From assembly GCA_958510875.1 (NCBI GenBank), contig OY294068.1, positions 23,726,297 to 23,790,296 of the forward strand: DNA of 64,000 bases, read 5' to 3'. The notes under the pieces are model-generated. The model worked only from the letters and a program-made list of their open reading frames with translations. It ran no database searches and was not told the DNA's origin. Of this stretch, positions 25,601 to 37,600 are shown piece after piece. Source of the DNA: Endomychus coccineus (Eukaryota; Arthropoda; Insecta; Coleoptera; Endomychidae). Position 1 is the stretch's first letter. The number at the start of each line of letters is the position of its first letter. The translations under genes were made by a program, and so were the position numbers.

Positions 25601-28600
25601 TAATGTTCACATGTTTGGAGCTCAGTTCCCAAACATACGCTCTTGGATTCTATCCAGAAGAGAGGTATTTGTTTGATTGATAATGTCATACTTACGAGTT
25701 CATTGACCTCTCTAGAACATCGTAGCAAGGTGGGAGATCTCTCCCTTTTCTATAGATATTTCCATGGTCTCGAACATTACAGGTTTCTCTTCTGTGTAGT
25801 CAATATATAAATTATATATAACTTCTCAGGAAATAGGTCACATTAACACTTATGCTTTATATTTTAGTCTTTACGTACGTTTCAGTCTCACGACCATCAT
25901 CAGAAGACTTATTACTTCAATAACCTTATTACTTAGAACTAATTGTATCAACACAAAACGTCCTTATCGCACCAATTTCGTTTAAATGCCAACGTCGCCG
26001 AAACGAACAGAAACATGAAATCGGAATTATAACACAGCAATGTTATAGTATAATATCAAAAATCCACTATTCAGCAGAGCTATCAACAAATACGAACACA
26101 TTTCATAAATGTCTACGAGGGACTAACAGACGAGACTTTCGAACCAGATGTCACGATTTATTAGGTAATAAAAGAAGGTCTCTGAGAAATACTTTTGACA
26201 ATTCTACCCAAAATAAACTTTTAACATTACGCAAGTAGGAATTTGCAAGAATATTAATTAATTAAATTAGTATAAATATGACTTAGTGTTTGAACGTCAG
26301 TCCTATGATTTACAGATTTGGAGTCACGTTTTATGTGACTCTCGTAGACATTCATGAAATGTGTTCGTATTTGTTGATAGTTCTGCTAAATAGTGGATTT
26401 TTGATATTATACTATAACATTGCTGTGTTATAATTCCCATTTCATTTTTCTGTTCGTTTCGGCGGAGTTGGTGGGATAAGGATGCTTTGTGTTAATACAA
26501 TTAGTTCTAAGTAGTCAGGTTATTGAAGTAATAAGTCTTCTGATGATGGTCGTGAGACCGAAACGTACCTAAAGACTAAAATATAAAGCATAAGTGTTAA
26601 TGTGATCTATTTCCCGAGAATTTATATATAATTCATACCTGGGTCAAGAATTTTTATTTCAATATATAAATATTATATAAAAAAATAATGAGGATGGACA
26701 CGGCATGTGATAAATGCTTCTACCCGCTAATGCGGATCTGCCACACCTAACATTGGGTCCTTTTCCATTAATTTGATTTGTAGACTAGAACTACATATAA
26801 TTAGTTCATCACTTCATGAAATGTGATCATTATTGGAATAACAATGAAGTGTAAAAGTTAGAAAGTCAAGACATTCTTCTGAATTCGTTTGCGTGTTTAG
26901 ACTACTGAATCGTTAAATTTATTTTGAGCTAACTATCAAACAGTATTACACCAATTACACAGAGGTATTAATTAAATTTACAAATTTCACGCTCTACATA
27001 ACTCTAAATACAATTTATTGTAAGTTTAACGATGTTGATAATGAGATTGATTTCATTCCATGGCTGAGTGTTCACTCTGACAATCATATATCGTCAAATT
27101 TTTTAATTGTTGATGTAACTTGGTTATCAGTTGGATTGTGCTTTATTATGGCACTTATAAGCTATTACAGATAGCATCTTCAGGGCAGTTTGAAATCTTG
27201 AACTGACACTGACCGCTGTTGTATCTCTCGAGGGATTCATAGTGGAAATATTCACGCATCATTGTTCTCTAACTTCGTTCCGGTGTTTGATTTCTCGATG
27301 AGTGTTTGTACTATCTGGCTCAGGAAGGGATACGTTACGTTTAAGTTGAGAAGCGGAAAGCTCTATGGAAGAAATGACATCTTACGATAGGGCTTTATAG
27401 GAAAACGATTTTATTTATAATAGAATCTTGAATATTTTAGCGGGCGCTATTTGCTTGTAATACTTATCGAGACTTTTTGGGAGACCACGTTATAGAGGGG
27501 TGAAGAGAAATGAAGCATGGCAGATGTACTCCCTAAGTGTCATAGAATACGCTCATTCCTCATCTTTTGATCCTTTATTGAAGTTGAAAACGTCTTAAGT
27601 CGTCTTATTCTAAAGCTTAACTGATGATTTTTTATAACAACACGTAAAATTAATGTCAACTTGAGAGTTCTTCACTACGTTTAAAATCTATCTAGCAAAT
27701 AGAATATGAATATACAGGTTGTCCCATAATTAGCATGCGAAACTTCACTTGCATCTTCTCCAGGAAGGCGGATCCCACAATCCATAATACGATGATGTCA
27801 GGTACAACTATTTCTATGAAGTCTTCCATATCCATGCTCGGGATCAACACCAACAGCTCCCTCTCATGGTCATGGGATGATCACATGAGGTCCATTGCAA
27901 AAACCGCTTCACACAAACTTGGTTTTCTATTTCATGCCAAGAGTTACTTTACATCCAACAGCTCCTCATAATCTACAAAGCACATAATCGACCTGTCCTG
28001 GAGTACTGTTGACATGTTTAGAGTTCGGATCCCAAACATATGCTGAGGCTTCTGGGTTGTATCCAAAAGAGAGCTATGCGTCAGATTGATGATGACAGAC
28101 TTTTTTTTTTTTTTTTTGCGTAGTGGAGGGGAAATCTTGCATAGACGCCTCGGGTGCCCGTGCCCCCGGGTGTGCCGGATTTCTACCGACTAAAACCCCT
28201 CCTCCGTGAGGTTGGTTCTCCATCCTAAGGGGAGCCCCACAGCACTACGGTCATTATAGTCCTATTGTGCCCTCATTTGTTTCTACCCCCTCATCAGCCC
28301 GATGTATTCTATGAATTTCAGTAGCCTGATATAGGGGATACTTCCTCGGGTGTAGTCTTATCGTCTCCGAGGTATGTCCGACGACCTACCCTGTATGCCG
28401 TGCACTGACACAGCACACGCATAGGTGTCTCATTTTCCACGCCGCAACCCCTACAAGTGGGCTGATCTACCAGTCCCATCGTGTAGAGGTGTTTGTTGCA
28501 TGGGGCGTGTCCGGTCAGGAATGCAACAAGATTCCGTATTTCTTGTCTGCTGAACGTCAGCAAATTTTTTGCTCGTTGCTGCTGGAGATCTCCCATCAGT

Positions 28601-31600
28601 CGCTTGGAGTGCGACATACGGGGCAGTTCTCTCCAGTAGGCACGGTGCTCTATCTCGACCCATTTTTGGATTACAGATTTCGCTGTGGCATGAGAAATGC
28701 CACAGGTTGGCTCTGGTCCAATCAGTGGTTTTTCCGCCCCCGCTTTAGCGAGTGCGACGGCAGTTTCTGTCCCTTCTCGTTTGGTTTCTTCGGACTCCCA
28801 AACGAGAATTACTCTATTGGGGTTCATTACTAGTGCCGTTAGTTCTTTGACGCAATCAAGTACACATGGTGAGGTGATTTTGTATGACTCCAGTGCCTTG
28901 AGCACTGTCAGGTTGCTCACTATGATTGTGATTTGTCTATTCTCATAGGCTCTCTCCCTCATAATTTGAGCACATGTTGTAATTGCAACTATTTTTGCTT
29001 GGAATTCTGCCGCAAAAGTCCCTAGGTTCAAAGAAATTCTTTCCCCTTGGTCCGTTTCCTCGACTATTCCAGCACCCGTACTTTTTTCAGTCTTGGTGCC
29101 CTCGGTAAGCCATATGGAATCCCCTGGTATCATATGAGGACTGCCCCCAGCGTTCTCCCGCCCATTCACGGTTTTAATCATGAAAGGCACGGAAGTGCTG
29201 TGAACCTTGATCCTGTCGGATCGCATCCCCAATGGCCCAGGTGATCCAAGCAATCCGAGGATGCTTCGGCCTTTTTGGTCAGCCTTTCCTTGGCCGATAA
29301 GATCGGAGCGATACGCTCCTCTTATGACCCCAACAGCTTCTCCATAGCAGCCGTTGGGGTGGTCGACATTGCACCTGTTACTCCTAAGCATGCCAGCCTC
29401 TGAACTCTGTTCAGTGAATGCTGGGATGCTTTAGTTTTTGTTTTTGGCCACCACACGATGACGGCGTATGTTATGTATGACAGACTTACGAGTTCATTGA
29501 TCTCTCTAGAACATCGTATAAAAGTGGGGGATCTCTCCCTTCTCTGTAGATATTTCCATAGTCGGTGTACATCAGAAATCAGGTCTGTTGTTTCACCACG
29601 AGAGATTCCAGATAGTCCGGGCTAGACGAGCTCAAACTATGCACCCCTTCATTGTCAAGCTCTAAACCTGGAGATGTGGAACTCTTTACCTAGTGGAGGT
29701 CCTTCCCTATGGCTATAACCTCCAAGCCTTCGAATGCCTATCTCCTTTCCCAACATTCCAGCGCTGGCTCACACGATGTTCTTCGAACATTATAGGTTTC
29801 CTTCTCGTGTAGTCAAGGTATATAAAAAAACAGTAGCTTCTGCGACCAAAAATAGCAAAAAAGTTCGAATGAACATGGGTCGAAAAATGGCTCATGAGGA
29901 AGCTACGGCCTCTTCAAAGTGGGCTCCTGAAGATGGTATTTTCCGAATATTTCCGAAACGCCATGTGATAAAATGATGTAATTTGGTACGATTTCAAAAT
30001 TCCATTCAGTAGTGTATAAAACAGGTTGGGGGTGCATCAAACTTTTTCGTAGGCAAATTTTTCGACAATTTAGTCTCGAATTATGAGTATTTAGACATTT
30101 TTAAAGCATAAAGTTTGCATACGAAAAATTTAAATTTAACGTACCCTCTACCTTTTTTTACACTACTGAATGAAATTTAAAAATCATTTTTTATTAACTG
30201 AATCAGGCATAGAAATTTTAGTTATTGTACCAAATTGCATCATTTTATCACAGGGCGTCTCAGAACTATTTAGAAAATATCATCTTCAGGAGCCCACTTT
30301 AAGGAGGCCTTAGGTCCTTTATGAGCCATTTTTCGACCCATGTTCGTTTGAACTTTTTTCTATTTTTGGCCCTAGAAGCCGCTGGTGAAGTTTGGGAGGC
30401 TAATTATGGGACAGCCTGTATAAATGATACGGACCTATTATTATAATATTGGTGAATTAGTTATTTGAGACAGGAACTTATTCGGAAAATAAGGTAACAA
30501 AGATCAAAGAATGCATATATTTGTTAATTAAACTCAGGTGACATTTCACAAATATATCAATATTTTTCCACTTAATCGCCATTTCATTCTAAGCATTTGG
30601 TGAGCCAGGATATCAATTTTTGTATTCCTGTGTCACACGTCCCTGCTTCCAGCTCCCTTGACCATTGATTCGCAACATCCTTCACCTCTTCGTCAGTTGA
30701 AACACGTATTTCCGCCCATGTTGCTAGGCAGGATGGTTCAGAATTTCCAAATCAAAATTGTCGAGGGGATCCACCGATTTGTGTGCGGTGTGGGCTTCGA
30801 GCCTTATCGTGCCACACCCCCTTTGTCAGCGGCCTCTCTCTTGTTTTTAATTGCCCGACGAAGATTTTTAAGGGTCTCTCAGTATCTTTCGGCATTTATG
30901 AATTCATCTGGAGTCGAATCGGAAATCGATAAGCGAAATACCATTTCCCATTTCGATCCCTAAAAAATGTCACATTTCACCCTTGGCGAGATCGGGAATT
31001 TGCCGGGTTGTTCAAAACACGATTCTGTCTCAACCAGTCGAGTTACTGACTGCCGGCCACCGCCGAGAGACCTACCCTTCACGCAGAAGTGCCAACATTG
31101 AAACGAAAAATATCTCTAGCAGCTAAAGCCACGTTCTAACCTTACTTTCCGAATATACCTCTGTTCATCCTATTCATAAGCATTAGATTAAAAATTTTAA
31201 AATGGTTTTGAGATGAACATATTTTTCTAGGATGAATGGGAGAAAGAACTCGAAAGGCTTACCAATAGATTCGAACGTGATATGCAAATCAAACGGAAGC
31301 GGGACGAACAAAATGTTCTAACAATGCGACACCAACAGGACAAGGACGATCTGGAAAAGAATATGACATTACGAAGGGACAAGAAAAAGGAATCCTTAAC
31401 TCGGAAAATGCTGGAACATGAAAGGTAGGCTTTCATTCGAATGTAGAAACTATATAATATGTTGTTCACAAAAGTAATTGGGTTTTTTAGATCGACCAGT
31501 AACACTGCGGCTAATAGTTACGGACAGCTGTTTCGTTCTCTCCAGCTCATCAGCATACCGAGGCAGTATAGATAGAATTTTGTAAATCATGTATCTATTG

Positions 31601-34600
31601 ATTGAGACATTTTTGAGGGTTCAGAATATGAATCCACGTATCCAATTTGATTAATATACTGATGGAATTGATCTCGTATGAGGTTCGTTGTGTTCTTATC
31701 AAATTGATTTAATAAGGACCATAAATTCGCATGATTGGTCATTTGAGTATTTCTACACAATGCGCTGTATAAGAACATATTTTATTGATCAAATAATATT
31801 CTTAGTTACCTCTGTCAGTAATAGACGATGAAATTGATAATTACCCTCTACTCACAGAACGTATTCACTGGTAGACTGAGAAAGTGTTGCAAAGAATGTG
31901 AGTTTATTTAATTAAAAAGTACTTGAAGAGTGTTAAGTTTTAATTGAGCAAATCTAGTGAAGTGGTAAAACTATTAATTAAGCCGTGAATAACAACAAGG
32001 ATTTTTAAATGGGTTATTTTAGTATTCAAAAGCATACATATCAACAATAGAAAATGATTGTTCTTACTTGTGATTCGAATGATAATTGAATACATCCGAT
32101 ACACCTACATCATTAGCCAATAGGCTATTATGATGATTCCTCTAATTCAACTCAATTACATTGTTTTTACATGTTTATCCTACATTCTGATTGAATGAGT
32201 AATAGGTTATCAATAGCACAAGTGGCTCAATGTTATTTCATTTCCGTAGAGAGTATAATCAGATTAAGTATCACATCTCTAATAATTTTTTCAAACATTA
32301 GATGGCAGTTGTAGGAAGTCGAAGATTTCTTATTTACTCTCATGATAAGGATAGTCTGGCGCAGCCAATCCTACCGCTACCACTAGTGGCCACTTCTTAT
32401 AGCCTCAAGGATCAGAAATTCATCAGTAGAGATTAATTCGCTGTCATCTTCCCATTGTAAGCTTGTTCAACAAACCTTGATAATTAAAGGAATCTGGTGT
32501 AGAGAGAACTCATTCAGCCGGAGAAAAATATCATTATAATTTTCTCCAGAATGTAGAAAATCGAGCCTCTGAAGAAGGTGGTAATCGGGGGCAAGTGAGT
32601 TGACTTTTCCGAGACGGTGAAGTATCTGGGAGTCACCCTAGACAAAAAACTATTATGACAGAAGCAACTGAGACTAGGTGTGAAAATGCTATGATAACCT
32701 TTTGGCAGTTTAGGAGAGCAATTGGCATTAATTGGGGTTTGAGGCCTAAGCAGCTGATGTGAATCTAATCAGATATTGTTATAACAAAACTCAGTCATGC
32801 ATTTCTCGTATGGTGGTTATAGCCCAGAAACTTCTGGACAGAATACGGGACTCTTCCTCAAAGCCATTACCTCCACGAGGAAGAGTACATCGACTGCAGT
32901 ATTAAGGTCTTGCTGGGCGTGCCACCCCCTATCAATGGCTCGCTAAAGAGATGAGGTGCAGATCAATCGCGTCTGTTTAGGGGGAAACCCAGAAACAAAG
33001 CCCCGTTGTTCGCGGAGCAGCATTTCCGGGTCGTCTTTCATCCCGTCGAGGCAGGAATGGGAAAATGGCTGCACGCCAAAGCACAGCACAATTTGGTTTA
33101 CGGATGGGTCTAGAACAAACCCAAGAGTCGGAGCAGGCTTTTGCGGTACTAGATATAATGATGGATATTCCGTACGAATGGGAATCTCAACGTAAGTCTT
33201 CTAACCCGAGATGCTTGCCTCCTACAGATGGGTGGAGAAGCTGCTCGGCTATGGTAAGATAAATGATACCAACTGGATCTGTTCGGATAGTCAAGCGGTA
33301 CTCGGCGCACTGAAAACCCCGACTGTGTCCTCGAAGCTTGTCAGGGATACCAAGGAGATACTCAACAGGCTAGCCGGTTGAAAACAGGCTCAACCTGACC
33401 TGGATCCCGGGTTACTCAGGTTGGAAAGGGAATCTGAGAGATGAACATGCGTCAGCATGGAGAAACATTGACGGCAGCCGAACTGTTACAGCGCTGCTTG
33501 ACAATCAATCTTCAAACTTAAAGCAATTTAGTTTTGACAGAAATTCCGACTATAAGGAATGAAGAAACCATAGATGCAGATGATATTCTTCAAATCAGTA
33601 ACTCTAATAAACTCTTGTATGACGAGTTAGAGTATTCAGATCATTATTATTAATCATCTGGATCTGAGTATGTTCTTTCAATCTCTAGATGTGTTGAAGG
33701 CGATATAAAGAAAATCGAAACAAGAATAGGAGAAAGAAACGAAACCAAATTAACGACTCAGTATCAACGTCGTTATCATCTATGTCTTTATCTACATCGT
33801 CTCAGCAATCACTCAATTCAAGCAATGAACTGATCGAGAATAATAACGTTGCAGTATTGTTACAACTCGTACCAGGTTATACTAGTGCAGCCTGTTCAAA
33901 AACTACTTCTGAAATACGCTTGAAACGAGCTTCAAAAACTCTTGTAGGTAAGCGTGTATACGATAAGAAACATGCCTGCTATTTTTGCGGTAAAATCATC
34001 ACAAGTTGCTATACATCTAGGAAGTGTACACAATCTTTGAAGAGAAAAGAAGAATTTTTATGTTTGCTTCGTGCATGAGAATATTATCATAACTGCAAGG
34101 TTGTGGCTGTCAACTCTGGAGAATTACTTCTTGACAGGCGACAATCACGTAAATATATGAAAAAATATGATGCTACTGACTACGGTCCTTGTCCCAATTG
34201 CTTAGCCTTTTTTTTTGGTAAGGCATTTATGGCACCATTCCAAACATTCATGTCCGAAGAAGAACGAATTGAAGGAAAAAAATGTGCCGCCGAGACATTA
34301 AAGGGGAGAGTTATGCATGCTTTATTAACAATATATGATCAAACTTATTCCGATGGCTTCATCTTTGGAATTCTTTCAAAATTAAAACACGATGAGGTGT
34401 CATCTGTTTGCAAAGAGGATGAATTAATCCTAAATCTTGGTTCGATCTTGTTGGAAAAATATGGCAATCAACAAGATGAATTTGTTAGGCAAACCATGAG
34501 ACAGTTAGGAAGATTGATTCTGCAAGTAAAAAAGTTAATCCATCTTTAGCTTAAAGGCAAGCGAGACACTTTCGCTGTGTAAGCAAAGCATCAGGATAAT

Positions 34601-37600
34601 CTCCGAGATCTTTACAGGTCACGGAAATCTGATGAACTTTAAACATACAGTAGGGTAAAGTGACACTCTCATCTGTATGAGATGTAAGGGAAACAAACAC
34701 ACTTTGTTTGTGAATGTCCTGCGCTCATTCGAACCAGGTTCACCTGAATCTTAGGATTCTGTCGAGCAGCGGGGTATCCAAATACCCCCTGAAAAACGTA
34801 GCAGGGGATTGTGGACAAGGGTCTTTGGCTGAGTGCACAGAACTTTTTACTAACTTTTTCATCAATACATTGTAATACTGTACTGGTTCTAGATATAACA
34901 TTGTTGTATTGTTAATGTTACAGGGCAGCAACAGCAGCTTTAGTCGAAAAACAGAGTCATGAGATGTTGGAACTGATCAATGAGAAGAGGAGTGAATACA
35001 TGCAGGCGGAATCGTTGTACATTGATAGTGATGGTGTCTACGCCGACGAAGTCCAACCATACCCCAGTGCAGCACCGGCTCCGACACCACCGGCTCTAAG
35101 CAAGTTTCAAGTTTATAACGATCCTGTCGAATTTGCAAATGTTGATCAGATTGCAATTTCTGTAGCGCAAGAAGATCAAAAATCATTCACCGATCTAGTC
35201 AGACAACTTGTGGGACGTTGTGGTTCGGATATAGAGAAGGCTAGGTAAGCGACATGAAACAGGCTAAATTCATAAAATTTAGATTCTAGATAAAAGGATT
35301 AATTTTTTTTACTTATTTACCGATTTGAATGAAAAACGCAAGACCTAGTGTTCGTTGAACAATATGCCTGAAATTTCCACAGAAGGAATACTTCATATAA
35401 TCAATAGTCGAGGAAATAAAACATTCCTCATTCCAAACCCGGCGATGTTGGATGGATTGAGATGCGGTTTTCTGCATTCGATTCAGAAAGTGATTTAGAA
35501 AATTTGTCCAGTATTTTTTTTAGCGGAAAAAATTTATTGCATTTCTACAGCCAAAAAATGCATTTTTCTAAGTGCACTTTTTGAGGTGAATAGAGAACAC
35601 TGACTCGAATTGGTTTTTGAGGGTTTTTGGGGTCGCTGTGAACGAATACGCTATCAAGAAAATTCCCTGAGGTCCCCTTGAACCTCCCCCGGGGTATCCG
35701 GGAGTCCTGACGCCCTATATATCGATGAAATTAATTAAAAAATTATTTTTAATGTTTGTTAACTGTTCAAGAGGTGATATAAAGGTTGCTATTGATGATT
35801 ACGACGTGAAAAAACTATTCTGCAATACCTGGTGTACTCTGAGTCCGGGTAACCAAGTCATCTTCTAGGAATTTGTTAATTTTTCTTCATAAAATGTAAC
35901 AAATTCGGACTCTCGGGGGTTTTCGTAGTTGCTGATCACGATTGTGGCACTCACAATGTTCTGCAAACCTGGGGTGTTTCCGGGTCTCTGGAGCCCTGTG
36001 TATCTACGTCATCTTCTAGTAATTTGTTAATTTTTCTTCATAAAAGGTAACATGTTCTGGCTCTCGGGAGTTTCCGAAGTCGCCGATCACGATTATGATA
36101 CTCAGAAAGTTCATGCCTAGAAGATGATGTAGATACACAGAGCTCCAGAAACCAGGAAACACCCACAGGTAATTTGCAGAACATTGTGAGAGTCATAGTC
36201 GTGATCGGCGACTTCGAAAACCCCCGAGAGCCAGAATTTGTTACATTTTATGAAGAGAAATTAACAAATTCCTAGAAGATGACGTGGCTATCCGGTCTCA
36301 GGGTACCACCAGGTATTGCAGAAGAGTTTTTCCACGTCGTAATCATCACTACCAACCTTTATATCACCTCTCGAACAGTTAACAAACATTAAAAACAATT
36401 TGTCCAGAGCGGCAGGACCACGGATACCCTGGGGATGGTCCAAGGGGACCTTAGGGAATTTTTTTATAGCATATTCGTGTTCAGCGACCCCAAAAACCCT
36501 CGAGAAACCAATTCGAGTCCGTTTTTTTTATTCACCTCAAAAAGTGCACATTTTTTGGCTATAGAAATGCAATAAATAAATTTTTTCCGCAAAAAAAAAA
36601 ATATCGGACAAATTTTCTAAATCACTTTCTGAATCGAATGCAGAAAACCGCATCTCAATTCATCCAACTGCGCCAAGTTTGGAAGGTTTGACCTATTTTA
36701 GTGCTTTATTTCCTCGACTACAAGAAATGATTAAAGTTTAAATAAAAAAATCCAACGTTATCTCAGTTTTTGTTGTTTTCTTATGTAAAGAAGAGGAATG
36801 TTTTCAAACCCTAATCGCCATTTTTCACAGTTCTATTTTCACATATTTGTCGTAAATATTATCCACAATGCCGACAGTTCGACGTCAAAATTATCGCCAG
36901 TTAAGTGAGTTTGAACGTTGCCGGATTATTGTTATGAGGGAGGGTAGATATTCATTTCGGGAAATTGCCAACCGTGTGGGTCGTAACGTTACAACAGAGT
37001 TAAGATGTTGGTCCAGATGGTCTGAAGAAGGCCTTCATGAGCGTCGCCGCGGATCCGGACGTCCTAGGAGGTCTACAGATCGTGAAGAACGCCACCTAAG
37101 AACATTGGCCCCTAAGAGACACTACACGAGCCGTAGGAAATGACTGGATGGAAGCTTTGGGACAAAGAGTCTCCATGACGTCCGTCATGTAATGAGCTAG
37201 TGAACTGGGTGCCGGAATGGCATCATGTGGTCTTTAGTGGCGAGTCGCGATTTTGTTTGTGGGCCCATGATGGGTGAAGGAGGGTGAGGCGTTTACGTGG
37301 GGAAAGAAGAAATCTGCAATTTGCTATTGAACGTCATACCTGTCCTTATATTAGGAGCAATATTTATGGCAATAGGTTATCTCTAGTTTTCGTCCAGGGC
37401 AATTTAAATGCAGCCAATTACATAACCAATGTGTTGGAACCTGTTGCTATGCCATATCTTCGGGGTTAATTAATTCAATTTTGCCACAGGATAATGCCCG
37501 CCCTCATACAGCAAGGGTTACAACGCAGTATTTAGAAGATGCTGATGTGGTGGTGCTTCCATGGTCTGCACGTTCACCGGATCTCTCGCTGATTGAACAT

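Larger units (their letters stand above)
25815..26660. mobile_element. Penelope-like terminal-repeat palindrome
   Basis: Arms of about 250 bp: left ctcaggaaataggtcacatt, right inverted aatgtgatctatttcccgag, each with a ribozyme core; an inner pair is aatccactattcagcagagc and its inverse near 26390. It ends attcatacctgggtcaagaa, as in the copies at 1.9 and 11.8 kb. Flanks tcaatatataaat recur on both sides (25799 and 26664), a long target duplication. Confidence 0.75.
27754..29825 (+). pseudogene. Jockey-like LINE C-terminal fragment, itself interrupted
   Basis: Plus-strand frames give SSISMLGINTNSSLSWSWDD, SIAKTASHKLGFLFHAKSYF, then after the inner insertion LTSSLISLEHRIKVGDLSLL and YNLQAFECLSPFP. 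These match the RT-distal end of jockey-like ORF2. The insert at 28102-29475 splits it with a short target duplication. Confidence 0.7.
27716..30425. mobile_element. Foldback element holding nested LINEs
   Basis: Left end tacaggttgtcccataatta (27716) and right end taattatgggacagcctgta are inverted. Inner arms at 29825-29985 (gctcctgaagatggtatttt) and 30240-30410 (aaatatcatcttcaggagcc) pair over about 160 bp. The left arm is split by a 2-kb LINE insertion between 27754 and about 29825. Confidence 0.8.
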
